In this document: positions 46,049-55,471 of the stretch, piece by piece
Layout of the letters: each line of letters opens with the position of its first letter
Numbering within the stretch: the stretch's first letter is position 1
NCBI RefSeq assembly: GCF_000577245.1
Contig: NZ_CBYO010000022.1
Coordinates: forward strand, 186,001 to 250,000
Origin: Paucisalibacillus algeriensis
Lineage (GTDB): Bacteria > Bacillota > Bacilli > Bacillales > Amphibacillaceae
Reading direction: 5' to 3'
Length of the DNA: 64,000 nt
Position numbers and translations under genes: made by a program
The notes under the pieces: generated by a model
The model's database searches: none
Told to the model about the DNA's origin: nothing
Seen by the model: the letters and a program-made list of their open reading frames with translations, nothing else

Positions 46049-46786
46049 TCACTTTTCTCTCTGCCAAGTTAGCCCCTCTTGAGCAAGATGGATTTCACCT
46101 TTAAAAACAGTACCTGCCTGAGTGACTAAATCTTGTATGTCACCATACTGAGGCAAGTGACTGAGTAATAGTTCCTTTACATTTGCCTCCTTAGCAATGC
46201 TAGCCCCATCGATACTAGTCATATGACCCGCCTGTGACCCATCCTGTTCTGCATAAAAATTACAGTCTGTTATGAGTAAATCGGCCTCTTTACTAAACTC
46301 AATCCACTCATCTTGATAACTCGTATCTGCGGTATAAACAAGAACACTCTCTCCATCTGTGATTCGCATACCATAGCATGGTACAGGATGCTTTGTTTTT
46401 AAAAAAGTAATAGAGAATGGACCAATCTCTAACACTCCATCCGAATCATAGGCCACCCCTTCTGTATATTCATGAGTTAATTTTTCAAAACCTTCCCGAT
46501 CTTCGGTATGGGCGTAGATAGGCAAAATATCTTTACTTCCAACAACGTATGATTGAACCAACAAAGCGTATTGTAAAACCCCAATATCAGCCACATGATC
46601 ATGATGATAATGTGAAAGAATTAAAGCATCAATATCTAACACATCTTTATACTTTTGTAGTCTAGATAACGCTCCACTTCCCGCATCAATCATTAATATA
46701 AAACCATTTTTCTCTAATAAATAGCATGAAGTTGCACTTTCAGGAGCAGGGAAGCCGCCCCAATAACCAATAACAGTTAATTTCAT
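46049..46786 (-). CDS. yhfI: MBL-fold hydrolase (YhfI-like)
   Basis: Ribonuclease-Z-like metallo-beta-lactamase of 245 aa. The start MKLTVIGYWGGFPAPESATS is typical of YhfI, with the metal motif LSHYHHDHVAD, later HPVPCYGMRI, YTADTSY and GHMTSIDGASIA. B. subtilis yhfI is beside lplJ (yhfJ) as here. ATG 46786 follows AGGTGG. RNA or phosphodiester substrates are possible; unproven. Confidence 0.88.
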   Translation of the reverse strand: MKLTVIGYWGGFPAPESATSCYLLEKNGFILMIDAGSGALSRLQKYKDVLDIDALILSHYHHDHVADIGVLQYALLVQSYVVGSKDILPIYAHTEDREGFEKLTHEYTEGVAYDSDGVLEIGPFSITFLKTKHPVPCYGMRITDGESVLVYTADTSYQDEWIEFSKEADLLITDCNFYAEQDGSQAGHMTSIDGASIAKEANVKELLLSHLPQYGDIQDLVTQAGTVFKGEIHLAQEGLTWQREK

Positions 46787-46888
46787 TTTTACCACCTCAA
46801 ATTTTTCAAGTTTGTCGTAACACAGAATTGATTGTTTGCATACTGTTATAATACAATATAATTACCAAGTTAAAGGAGGAACCATCCC

Positions 46889-47020
46889 ATGATGATTAAT
46901 GTGCTTGAGTTTTTCCAAAGTCTTCCCAAGAGAAAATGTCAAAAGTGTGGTCATGATATCACTGAACAGGCAGATTGCTATATTAATATTTGTGAAAAAT
47001 GTGATCACCCCGCAAGATAA
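46889..47020 (+). CDS. yhfH: YhfH family zinc-ribbon small protein
   Basis: A 43-residue protein divergent from yhfI. It begins MMINVLEFFQSLPKRK and holds two CxxC knuckles (CQKC and CEKC), expected to bind one zinc ion. AAAGGAGGA precedes the first ATG. Position, length and Cys pattern fit YhfH. Function unknown. Confidence 0.85.
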   Translation: MMINVLEFFQSLPKRKCQKCGHDITEQADCYINICEKCDHPAR

Positions 47021-47358
47021 GTATTCCTCCTAATTGTAAGCTTTACCAAAATAGGAAACAACTTCGGCGCAGCTATGAACTATAGCTGTATTTTTTTGTG
47101 TTTAAGTAACTGTATAGCATGAGCCTATGAGACTGTTCATGTGGCTGATAACTAATTCCTTGTTACCTTTCTAGCCATGCTTGCGACCAGAACCTAACAT
47201 CTAATCCCCACGCTAATTATAAAAGTCTGTTTAAATAAGAGCGCCCCAATAATCAAATTAAATTCAATAAAAAAATATTCAAAATCATATCCATCTTTCA
47301 AAATTTGTATTATAATATTTAGACTACCGAAATATTTTTTGGGAAAGGGGAATATTAA
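47021..47358 (+). other. intergenic region upstream of pepF
   Basis: About 340 nt. The yhfH terminator is at 47070-47097. A TATAAT at 47311-47316 is a candidate pepF -10, without a good -35. The middle part (47100-47230) is less AT-rich, has no SD-linked frame and no feature I can name. Confidence 0.45.
47070..47097 (+). terminator. intrinsic terminator of yhfH
   Basis: Perfect 7-bp stem CAGCTAT / ATAGCTG, 5-nt loop, then TATTTTTTT. Confidence 0.8.
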
Positions 47359-49173
47359 ATGACGACCACAAAGACTAAAAGACTAACCCGCTCTGAAGTA
47401 CCACAGGAACAAAAATGGGATTTAACAGATTTATTTCCAACATTTGAGGATTGGGAAAACGAACTAAAAGCCGTTCAAGAAGACATTACAGAAATTACCC
47501 AGTACAAAGGTAAATTAGGAAATGATGCAAAGACATTACTAAACTGTCTTACAACACTAGAAAACTATCGTGAACGTTTAGTTCGAGTATTTACATATGC
47601 TAGTCTTAAATCTAGTGCCGATGGAAGTGATCCGGAAAACCAACGCGATTCTGCAAGAGTATCTTCCGCAGGGGCTAGTATTGGGGCGAAGCTATCCTTT
47701 GTTCAATCCGAGCTGTTAGCATTACCTGAAGAAAGGATCGAACAATTCTTAAACGAAGAGACAGCACTAAAGCCTTATAAAAAAGTACTAGATGATATTT
47801 TAGAGGAGAAGCCTCATACCCTTTCACCGGAAATTGAAGAAACATTGGCAGCACTTAGTGAAGTACATGGTGCACCTTATATGATTTATTCTCGTAGTAA
47901 AGCATCTGATATGGTTTTTGACTCCATAACAGATGAAGAAGGCAATGAGCTACCAATGTCTGCAGCATTATACGAAGACCGTTTTGAATTAGAAACTAAT
48001 ACGAAGCTTCGCCGTGATGCGTACGATTCATTCACAAAGACATTAAATCAATATAAAAATACCTTTGCTGCAAACTATGCGACAGAGGTGACGAGACAGG
48101 TAACCATGGCTCGCCTACGCAACTACAAATCTGTCACAGACATGCTACTAGCTCCTCAACAAGTAACAAAAGAAATGTATGAAAATCAACTAAATGTTAT
48201 CCAAGAAGAACTAGCACCACATATGCGTCGTTACGCTAAATTAAAGAAGGAAAAGCTTGGTCTTGATGAAATGCTCTACTGTGATTTAAAAGCGCCACTA
48301 GACCCTGAATTTAATCCAAAGACTACTTACGAAGAAGCAAAAACTGTAATTCTAGATGCATTAAAAGTAATGGGACCAGAATACACAGAGATTATGGAAA
48401 AAGGATTAAATGAGCGCTGGATTGACTTAGCTGATAACGTAGGTAAAGCAACAGGTGCATTCTGCTCAAGTCCATACGGTGTACACCCATATATCCTAAT
48501 TACTTGGACAGATACAATGCGCGGTGCTTTTGTTTTAGCACATGAACTAGGTCATGCGGGTCATTTCTATCTTGCAGGTAAAAATCAATCCTTATTGAAC
48601 ACAAGACCATCAACCTATTTTGTTGAAGCTCCTTCAACGATGAATGAGTTACTATTAGCAAATCATTTAATGAGCAATACCGACGATAAACGCATGAAGC
48701 GTTGGATTATCACCCAACTATTAGGTACGTATTACCATAACTTTGTCACTCATTTACTTGAGGGAGAATACCAACGTCGTGTGTATGAGTTAGCAGAAGC
48801 TGGCACTCCATTAACAGCATCTGTATTAACACAGCAAAAACAAGAAGCCCTTGAAAACTTCTGGGGCGATGCCGTTACATTTGACGAAGGAGCCGGGCTC
48901 ACATGGATGCGCCAGCCTCACTACTATATGGGCTTATATCCATATACTTATTCTGCCGGATTAACAGTATCAACTGCAGTTGCAAAACGCATACAAGAAG
49001 AAGGTAAACCTGTTGTTGATAGCTGGTTAGATGTTCTTAGAGCTGGTGGAACATTAAAACCACTTGATTTGATTAAACAAGCTGGAGTAGATATGTCTAA
49101 GCCAGATGCAATTCGTGAAGCCGTTGCTTTTGTTGGTTCATTAGTGGATGAACTGGAAAAGAGTTATGAATAG
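47359..49173 (+). CDS. pepF: oligoendopeptidase F
   Basis: Cytosolic M3 zinc metallopeptidase that cleaves peptides of roughly 7-17 residues. The zinc site is FVLAHELGHAGHF (HExxH), and the third ligand is in YFVEAPSTMNEL. The Tyr/His substrate region QPHYYMGLYPYTYSAGL is near the C-terminus. Length 604 aa is standard. GGGAAAGGGG is the SD. In B. subtilis a pepF homologue (yjbG) is in the trpS region, so its location differs here. Confidence 0.95.
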   Translation: MTTTKTKRLTRSEVPQEQKWDLTDLFPTFEDWENELKAVQEDITEITQYKGKLGNDAKTLLNCLTTLENYRERLVRVFTYASLKSSADGSDPENQRDSARVSSAGASIGAKLSFVQSELLALPEERIEQFLNEETALKPYKKVLDDILEEKPHTLSPEIEETLAALSEVHGAPYMIYSRSKASDMVFDSITDEEGNELPMSAALYEDRFELETNTKLRRDAYDSFTKTLNQYKNTFAANYATEVTRQVTMARLRNYKSVTDMLLAPQQVTKEMYENQLNVIQEELAPHMRRYAKLKKEKLGLDEMLYCDLKAPLDPEFNPKTTYEEAKTVILDALKVMGPEYTEIMEKGLNERWIDLADNVGKATGAFCSSPYGVHPYILITWTDTMRGAFVLAHELGHAGHFYLAGKNQSLLNTRPSTYFVEAPSTMNELLLANHLMSNTDDKRMKRWIITQLLGTYYHNFVTHLLEGEYQRRVYELAEAGTPLTASVLTQQKQEALENFWGDAVTFDEGAGLTWMRQPHYYMGLYPYTYSAGLTVSTAVAKRIQEEGKPVVDSWLDVLRAGGTLKPLDLIKQAGVDMSKPDAIREAVAFVGSLVDELEKSYE

Positions 49174-49190
49174 TATTTTATAAAAGTAAT

Positions 49191-49232
49191 AAATCGCCTA
49201 AGAAATCTTAATTAGTTCTTAGGCGATTTTTT
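49191..49232 (+). terminator. intrinsic terminator of pepF
   Basis: Perfect 14-bp stem AAATCGCCTAAGAA / TTCTTAGGCGATTT with an 11-nt loop and T-run. Confidence 0.92.
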
Positions 49233-49433
49233 ATGATTGTAATAACAATTAATAAAAAGTTGGTATACTGCTCTCCATCATTCTAATGCTAGCCACGGCA
49301 CGAAATAATGTATGGCATACTCACATTCCTCAGTTCAACACAATTACTGCAAAAAATGACTAATATTCCACCCAAAATTCGTCACAAATTAAAACAGCAC
49401 TTGCAATTTAGCAAATGCCGCTTTCCGTGACTA

Positions 49434-50837
49434 TTATTTAACTTGAAGAAATTCAATAACTTGATGTACTGCCTTTTCACCTTGTTCAATACAATCCGGA
49501 ATTCCAACACCTTCAAATGAACTACCTGCAAAATAAACCCCTGGAAGTTGTTCATTTGCTTCTTTACGTATCTTCTGAATTCTTTCTATATGGCCCACTG
49601 TATACTGTGGCATCACATTTTTCCATCGGGAAATAACACTAAAATCTGGTTTCGAGGTAATATTCATTGTTTTATTGAGATCCTTTAAAACAATTTCTAT
49701 CAATTCCTCATCCGGCAAATCAACAATCTCTTGATCACTTGGTCTGCCAACATAACAACGAATTAGTGCCTTTCCTTTTGGTGTAGAGGAAGGCCATTTT
49801 TTATGTGTCCATGTACATGCCGTAATACGAAAATCACTGTTACGAGATACAACAAATCCGGTACCATCTATATCTTGTTTAATAGCAGATTGTTCAAAGG
49901 CAAGTGCAACATTCGCAACAGAGCTAGACGGAACATCTGTAAATACATTTAGAAAATCAAACTCACTAAACATCTTCGGCAACGTTTGATGTGGTGTTGT
50001 AGCAATAACTGCAGATGCTTCAATTACTTCACCATTATCCAATAACACATGGTATCCGGTTTCTTTTTTCTCCACATGATCCACTCTGGTATTGAGAAGA
50101 ACCGAATCTTGATCAAGCTTCTCTACTAATTTATCAACCAATACTTCTAAGCCATCTTTAAAAGAGAAAAAGACCCCGGGTGCTTTCCCAGTTGTTTGGG
50201 CTGGTTTAGGCATCGTTTCATTTAAGCCCTTAATCAAACTGCCATATTTTTGTTCCAGTTGATAAAAATTTGGGAATGTCGCCATCAAACTCATTTCATC
50301 AATATCACCAGAATATATACCGGATAATAATGGTTCAATTTCGTTATCAACTAGCTCATCTCCGAAACGTCGTCGCATAAAAGAACCCAATGATTGGTCA
50401 ACCATTTCTTCCCCTTTTCCCATCTCTAAATCAAGTAATGCACGTTCTTTTCCAGATGAGGAAACAAGTTCAGAACGTAGGAAAGGGTCAATCTCCATTG
50501 GAATTCCCATAAAAGCACCTTTGGGCATCATATGAAGCTTCCCTTGAACTAAAATATAGGACTGTCCTGTCGCATTACGAACCATCTGATCCTTCAATCC
50601 TAATTCTTCCACTAGTTTTACACCTGGTTTCTTTCTAGCAATCATGGAATCTGGACCACGCTCAATGGTAAATCCGTCACGTTTATAGGTGTCTATTTTT
50701 CCACCTAGCCGATTATTCGCTTCAACCAGTTTAATTTGGTATGGTAAATTATTTTCTTGTATGTTTTTTTGTAAGTAATAGGCAGCGGATAACCCAGTTA
50801 TCCCGCCGCCTATTATCAGAATGGTTTGCTTATTCAT
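49434..50837 (-). CDS. hemY: coproporphyrinogen III / protoporphyrinogen oxidase
   Basis: FAD enzyme of haem synthesis. In Firmicutes HemY (CgoX) oxidises coproporphyrinogen III. Dinucleotide motif IIGGGITGLSAAYYL at the N-terminus, substrate region GGKIDTYKRDGFTIERGPDSM, and C-terminal FAD contact GVYFAGSSFEGVGIPDCIEQG. 467 aa. Its ATG overlaps the hemH stop (TAATG), so translation is coupled in the hemEHY operon. Confidence 0.96.
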   Translation of the reverse strand: MNKQTILIIGGGITGLSAAYYLQKNIQENNLPYQIKLVEANNRLGGKIDTYKRDGFTIERGPDSMIARKKPGVKLVEELGLKDQMVRNATGQSYILVQGKLHMMPKGAFMGIPMEIDPFLRSELVSSSGKERALLDLEMGKGEEMVDQSLGSFMRRRFGDELVDNEIEPLLSGIYSGDIDEMSLMATFPNFYQLEQKYGSLIKGLNETMPKPAQTTGKAPGVFFSFKDGLEVLVDKLVEKLDQDSVLLNTRVDHVEKKETGYHVLLDNGEVIEASAVIATTPHQTLPKMFSEFDFLNVFTDVPSSSVANVALAFEQSAIKQDIDGTGFVVSRNSDFRITACTWTHKKWPSSTPKGKALIRCYVGRPSDQEIVDLPDEELIEIVLKDLNKTMNITSKPDFSVISRWKNVMPQYTVGHIERIQKIRKEANEQLPGVYFAGSSFEGVGIPDCIEQGEKAVHQVIEFLQVK

Positions 50838-51772
50838 TACGCATCCCGCTTTGCTCTACTTTTTACAACCTTAGCTAATGTTTCAATAAATAATGGATGT
50901 GTGTTTGGCATTGGAGGTCTATAGTAGCTAACCCCTAATTCATCACAAACCACTTTACATTCATAATCGTTGTCATATAAAACTTCTAAGTGGTCCGCAA
51001 TAAATCCAACTGGTGCGTATACAAATGCACGATATCCTTTTTCTTCGTAAACCGAACGAGTTAAATCTTGAACATCAGGTCCTAACCATGGATCTGGAGT
51101 GTTCCCTTCACTTTGCCAACCTAACTCATAGTTTGCGATACCAGCTTTCTCAGCAATTAATCTTGCTGTTTCAGCCAATTGTTCCGGATATGGGTCACCA
51201 TTTTGTAAAATCTTCTCTGGTAAACTGTGTGCGGAGACGATAAGAACAGCTTTTTCACGTTCTTCTGGTGTCATTTTATCGTATTCTGCATTAATATGAT
51301 CTGCCCAATATTGAATAAAATCTGGTGCATCATACCAGCTTTCTACTGCTTTAATGTTAATATCATGTTTAGCTGCTTCTTCACCAGCACGAGTGTTATA
51401 GGATTTAACACTAAATGTTGAGTAATGAGGTGCTAGCACTAGGGAAACAGCTTCTTTAATACCATCTTTCCCCATTTCCGCAACAGCATCTTCAATAAAT
51501 GGTGCGATATGTTTTAGACCAATATATGCTTTATATTCATATTCATTTTGCATTTCATTTAATTTTTTTTCAATCGCTTTTGCTTGTTCCTCAGTGATAC
51601 GAGCTAATGGAGAAATTCCCCCAATTGCCTTGTAACGGTCTTTTAAATCCTGAAGTTGTTCATCCGAAGGCTTTCTTCCATGACGAATATGTGTGTAATA
51701 AGGTTCAATATCTTCTTCTTTATATGGAGTACCATACGCCATAATAAGTAGTCCTAATTTCTTTCTTTCCAT
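50837..51772 (-). CDS. hemH: coproporphyrin ferrochelatase
   Basis: Inserts iron into coproporphyrin III in the Firmicute pathway. Active-site His is in [19 protein letters not shown], and the acidic Glu is in the segment [18 protein letters not shown]. 311 aa from ATG 51772; the frame adds six codons upstream, but AGAGGTG lies between the two Met codons. Middle gene of hemEHY. Confidence 0.96.
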   Translation of the reverse strand: MERKKLGLLIMAYGTPYKEEDIEPYYTHIRHGRKPSDEQLQDLKDRYKAIGGISPLARITEEQAKAIEKKLNEMQNEYEYKAYIGLKHIAPFIEDAVAEMGKDGIKEAVSLVLAPHYSTFSVKSYNTRAGEEAAKHDINIKAVESWYDAPDFIQYWADHINAEYDKMTPEEREKAVLIVSAHSLPEKILQNGDPYPEQLAETARLIAEKAGIANYELGWQSEGNTPDPWLGPDVQDLTRSVYEEKGYRAFVYAPVGFIADHLEVLYDNDYECKVVCDELGVSYYRPPMPNTHPLFIETLAKVVKSRAKRDA

Positions 51773-51807
51773 TTTCCTACACCTCTTCATGTAAGTTTTG
51801 TATCTAG

Positions 51808-52836
51808 TTAGCGTTTAGAATAAGTATGAATTAATTCAGTAAGTTTCTTCAATGTTTCAGGTTTTACATCTGGCGTAACACCATGCCCTAAGTTGAATAC
51901 ATGTCTGCCATCTTCTTTTGATTGGTCTAATATTTCTTTAGTTCTTGCTTCAATTATCTCCCAATCCGAAAGTAAAATTGCAGGGTCTAAGTTTCCTTGT
52001 AATACCTTGGTTACTCCTAATTCTCTTGCCTCTTTTATGGATGTTCTCCAGTCAAGACCAATGACATCGACCGGTAGATCATTCCACTCTAATAATAAGT
52101 GACTAGCACCAACACCAAACATGATTAGTGGTACATCTTCATTTTTCAGCTCGCTGAAGATACGATTCATAACCGGCTTAATATACGTTCTATAATCTTG
52201 GGTATTTAAAGATCCAACCCAAGAATCAAATATTTGTACGGCCTTTACCCCAGCTTTAATTTGTGATTTCACATAGGTAATCGTCATATCGGCAAGTTTA
52301 TCCATTAAAGCAAACCATGCTTCAGAATTTGCATACATAAATGCTTTTGTTTTCCCATAAGTCTTTGATGGTCCACCTTCAATCATATAACTTGCTATTG
52401 TAAATGGTGCACCACTAAATCCAATTAAAGGAACAGATAGTTGTTCTTCTGTTAACAATTTAATCGTATCTAAAACATAAGGAACATCTACTTCTGGATT
52501 AATTGTTCCCAATTTTTCTACGTCCTGAATGCTCTTAATTGGATTATCAATAACTGGGCCAATACCAGACTTAATTTCAACATCAACACCTAAAGCTGGA
52601 AGTGGTGACATGATGTCCTTGTAAAGAATTGCAGCATCGACATTATACTGTTCTACAGGAAGTCTCGTGACATAGGCACAAACTTCTGGACGATGAGTTA
52701 TGTCAAATAAAGAATACTTTTCTTTAAGCTTTCTGTATTCAGGTTGTGACCTACCTGCCTGTCTCATAAACCATGCAGGCGTATAATCAGTTGCTTCACC
52801 TTTGTACGCACGAATGATCGTATCATTAAAATTCAT
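51808..52836 (-). CDS. hemE: uroporphyrinogen decarboxylase
   Basis: Converts uroporphyrinogen III to coproporphyrinogen III. Signatures: [20 protein letters not shown] near the N-terminus and [20 protein letters not shown]. 342 aa. First gene of hemEHY; AAGGGTGAG precedes the ATG. The 424-nt region upstream is shared with divergent hmoB. Confidence 0.97.
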   Translation of the reverse strand: MNFNDTIIRAYKGEATDYTPAWFMRQAGRSQPEYRKLKEKYSLFDITHRPEVCAYVTRLPVEQYNVDAAILYKDIMSPLPALGVDVEIKSGIGPVIDNPIKSIQDVEKLGTINPEVDVPYVLDTIKLLTEEQLSVPLIGFSGAPFTIASYMIEGGPSKTYGKTKAFMYANSEAWFALMDKLADMTITYVKSQIKAGVKAVQIFDSWVGSLNTQDYRTYIKPVMNRIFSELKNEDVPLIMFGVGASHLLLEWNDLPVDVIGLDWRTSIKEARELGVTKVLQGNLDPAILLSDWEIIEARTKEILDQSKEDGRHVFNLGHGVTPDVKPETLKKLTELIHTYSKR

Positions 52837-53260
52837 GTTCTCACCCTTTTTGGATTATCTTTCAAACTATATCCATACCTTTTTATGTAATGTATTACAA
52901 CAAGGACTTCTAATAAACTGTCCTATTCTACTATACCTATTTCGACTTCTGATGTATAGAAAGAAGCTATTTTGTCATTAATTTGTCTAATTTACACAAC
53001 ACATAATAGACACTATTATCATTTAATATTACCTGGGAAATATTTTGTCGAATAAAGTCAGTTCTGGAATAAAATATCCTTTCACAATAAGTAGGATGGT
53101 TATAATTCCATCTATTTTACGATAAAATAGATACTATGAACATCTCATCTATCATACGTTGCCTATTATACGACTAATTAAATCAAACTTAAAGCAATAA
53201 CCGTTATCTATTAATAATTATTATTGATGCAATTGATTTGTGCAAGAAAGGAGATTTGTG
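52837..53260. promoter_or_regulatory. divergent hemE / hmoB control region
   Basis: The 424 nt carry no reading frame with an SD. A perfect dyad TCTATTTTA-CGA-TAAAATAGA lies at 53111-53131. TAATAATTATTATTG at 53212-53226 matches 11 of 14 fixed positions of the Fur box TGATAATnATTATCA, about 35 nt before the hmoB ATG. Both are AT-rich, so chance matches are possible. No definite -10/-35 pair was chosen. Confidence 0.4.
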
Positions 53261-53749
53261 ATGAATGCCTACATGACAAATGGAACCATTGACTTTTTAA
53301 CGAAGTTTTCCAATAAGTACCCTGCCATCAAATTCCACTTTATGACTGGTTCTTCCAATGATATCGCATATTATGAAGGTACCAAACAAAAGGTATTCCA
53401 ATCTGGAAGAAGCTATGAGGTTCTTATTCAATCAGGAGATATACAAGAAAAGGGATATGTTGTCATGAATAATATCCCCGTAACAGACGAAGGTAGACCA
53501 GTATTTGAAGACAACTTTAAGAGAAGAAAAGGCGAAGTAGATGGTGAATCGGGATTCCAAGCATTTCGATTATTAAAGCCTGTAAAAGGTAATACATACG
53601 TTGTCTTAACCCAATGGGATTCAGCAAATAGCTATGAGCAATGGAAAAACTCAGAAGGGTTCCAAAAAGCACACACCGGAACAAAACCACCAGCATATTT
53701 TGCAGATAGACCGTTTGTAAATACATATAACATGATTGAACAAGAATAG
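53261..53749 (+). CDS. hmoB: haem-degrading monooxygenase HmoB-like
   Basis: Antibiotic-biosynthesis-monooxygenase-fold enzyme that frees iron from haem. The C-terminal ABM domain shows VMNNIPVTDEGRPVFEDNFKRR, FQAFRLLKPVKGNTYVVLTQW and the Trp-rich SYEQWKNSEGFQKAH typical of IsdG/HmoB. 162 aa from ATG 53261 behind AAGGAGA. Divergent from hemE, the same partnership as in B. subtilis (yhgC). Confidence 0.9.
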   Translation: MNAYMTNGTIDFLTKFSNKYPAIKFHFMTGSSNDIAYYEGTKQKVFQSGRSYEVLIQSGDIQEKGYVVMNNIPVTDEGRPVFEDNFKRRKGEVDGESGFQAFRLLKPVKGNTYVVLTQWDSANSYEQWKNSEGFQKAHTGTKPPAYFADRPFVNTYNMIEQE

Positions 53750-53761
53750 CTTAACCAAAAG

Positions 53762-53802
53762 AGAGGCCCTAAATTGTATTTCCAACACAATTAAGGGCCT
53801 CT
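53762..53802. terminator. bidirectional terminator after hmoB
   Basis: AGAGGCCCT-AATTGT / ACAATT-AGGGCCTCT, about 15 bp with one mismatch, between hmoB and the convergent thioredoxin gene. Confidence 0.88.
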
Positions 53803-53812
53803 TATATTTATA

Positions 53813-54286
53813 TTATTTTAAAACATACTCATCAAAAAATGCAGCATATACATCCTCTTCTTGCTGCCCTTCTAAACGGGCAACCTCTTTTCCATCTTCA
53901 TAATGTACAAGAGTTGGTGTTGATTGAATAGCAAACTGCTGAACTTCAGGTGCAAATTCCAAAAGATTCAATTTCTTCATATCTACATCCATATCCTCTG
54001 CTAACGGTACTAGATAAGGTGTAGTTGCCTTACAAAATGAACAAATTGGGCTATAGTAATATACGGTTACCCCTTCTCCACCTTCTACGTTTTCAATTAA
54101 TTCATCCGGTAAAATTTGATTACCATAGTTTGGGTCATTTAGTTGGTCGATTGTCGCTTGGTCCAGATCTTCTGTTCCATATGGATTATTTTCCATTGCT
54201 TTATTATTCTTGTAACTAATGACTAAGAATAATGCACCGAACAACACGACAATTGCCGCGATAATTGCTATCATTTTCTTTTGCAT
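53813..54286 (-). CDS. membrane-anchored thioredoxin-fold protein (BdbC partner)
   Basis: Extracytoplasmic thiol-disulfide protein: anchor MIAIIAAIVVLFGALFLVIS, linker, then a thioredoxin fold with redox site YSPICSFCKATTPYL and cis-Pro in QSTPTLVHYEDGK. At 157 aa it lacks the helical insertion of DsbA/BdbD, so it is thioredoxin-like. It starts two bases after the bdbC stop, hence its likely redox partner is BdbC. Confidence 0.88.
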   Translation of the reverse strand: MQKKMIAIIAAIVVLFGALFLVISYKNNKAMENNPYGTEDLDQATIDQLNDPNYGNQILPDELIENVEGGEGVTVYYYSPICSFCKATTPYLVPLAEDMDVDMKKLNLLEFAPEVQQFAIQSTPTLVHYEDGKEVARLEGQQEEDVYAAFFDEYVLK

Positions 54287-54288
54287 GA

Positions 54289-54717
54289 TTATTTCCCCCT
54301 AGCTTGTTTTAAAAGTATTAGATGAGTTACAAAAATCAGAATAAACGCAGTACCTGCCATAAATGGAATCGTAATAAAACCAAAGTAATTTATGTATTCC
54401 GAATTACATGGTACTGTTCCACAAGCACCCCCTACTTCATTTAAAGCAGGTAATTTTTGTAGCATATAATGATATGTAGAAACACAAATGCCAATACCAC
54501 TTAGAAATAACCCTGGTAAAGCAGTGGCTAAATCTTTTTTAAATAAAGCTGTACCATAAATAATGACCAATGGGTACATGAGAATTCGCTGGTACCAACA
54601 TAATTCACAAGGTATATACCCCAGTACTTCCGAGAAAAACAAACTACCCGCAGTGGCTACTGCTGCTACTCCCCATATACCAAGGAGAAAATTCTCTCTT
54701 TTCTTAGAATCATCCAT
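54289..54717 (-). CDS. bdbC: DsbB-like disulfide oxidoreductase BdbC
   Basis: Quinone-linked membrane oxidase that regenerates a thiol oxidase outside the membrane. Four membrane segments; first Cys pair in IPCELCWYQRILMYP, second pair in GGACGTVPCNSEYINYFG. 142 aa. GAGGAGAAT precedes the ATG. In B. subtilis BdbC serves ComGC/ComEC and sublancin folding, which fits the presence of comK 10 kb away. Confidence 0.93.
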   Translation of the reverse strand: MDDSKKRENFLLGIWGVAAVATAGSLFFSEVLGYIPCELCWYQRILMYPLVIIYGTALFKKDLATALPGLFLSGIGICVSTYHYMLQKLPALNEVGGACGTVPCNSEYINYFGFITIPFMAGTAFILIFVTHLILLKQARGK

Positions 54718-54748
54718 TCAGGTATTCTCCTCAATTCGTGTTTATTTC

Positions 54749-54765
54749 CCTAGTATTATACTAGG
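54749..54765 (-). promoter_or_regulatory. dyad over the bdbC -10 region
   Basis: Perfect 17-bp palindrome CCTAGTAT-T-ATACTAGG, 32 nt before the bdbC ATG. Read on the minus strand its centre contains TATAAT, so a bound repressor would block the promoter; the -35 is weak. Confidence 0.4.
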
Positions 54766-54781
54766 AATTGATATAAAAAAC

Positions 54782-54804
54782 AAAAAAGAGGGCTTCACCC
54801 TCTT
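54782..54804 (-). terminator. intrinsic terminator of the lia operon
   Basis: AAGAGGG / CCCTCTT 7-bp stem with 5-nt loop, then T6 on the minus strand; it overlaps the liaR stop. Confidence 0.8.
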
Positions 54805-55433
54805 GATTTTAACAAATTATTTTTATGAACATATACGGCCGCCTGTGTCCGGTCATGAACATCTAATTTAGCAAGAATATTACTTACATGGGTTTTTACT
54901 GTTTTAATACCAATATACAATGTTTCACTAATTTCCTGATTGGTCATTCCATTTCCAATACATAATAAAACTTCCATTTCTCGTTCCGTAAGTTCATCGT
55001 GAAGTTTTCGTTGCTCTCCCCGGAAACTAGTCATCATTTTACTGGCTACTTTTGGTTCAATCACATTCTCACCATTAGCTGCTTTCTTTATGGCAGATAC
55101 AATTTCATCAGCTGATGACGTTTTCAAAATATAGCTAAATGCACCTGCCTCTAACGCTGGGAATACTTGTTGGTCATCATAATAGCTTGTTAGGATAATA
55201 ATCTTGCATGTTGGATATTCCTGCATCACCTGATTTGTTGCATCAATACCCGTACCGTTATCCATCATTAGATCCATCAATACAACATCTGGCTTTTCTT
55301 TCAAAATAAGTTTTGCTCCATCATTTCCACTACTCGCTTGACCAACGACATTAATTTCCGGGTCAGTCTGTAAATATGCTATGATGCCTTTTCTTACAAT
55401 TTCATGATCATCTACCACGATAACACGAATCAT
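54795..55433 (-). CDS. liaR: LiaR/VraR-type response regulator
   Basis: NarL-family regulator of the envelope-stress system. The receiver begins IRVIVVDDHEIVRKGI, with phospho-acceptor Asp in VVLMDLMMDNG. The LuxR-type HTH is LTEREMEVLLCIGNGMTNQE and KTVKTHVSNILAKLDV. 212 aa. Last gene of the unit MFS-liaF-liaS-liaR, 38 nt after liaS. Confidence 0.93.
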   Translation of the reverse strand: MIRVIVVDDHEIVRKGIIAYLQTDPEINVVGQASSGNDGAKLILKEKPDVVLMDLMMDNGTGIDATNQVMQEYPTCKIIILTSYYDDQQVFPALEAGAFSYILKTSSADEIVSAIKKAANGENVIEPKVASKMMTSFRGEQRKLHDELTEREMEVLLCIGNGMTNQEISETLYIGIKTVKTHVSNILAKLDVHDRTQAAVYVHKNNLLKSRG

Positions 55434-55471
55434 CTTCTATTCCTCCCCTTATTTACTATAGTAATCTCTCA

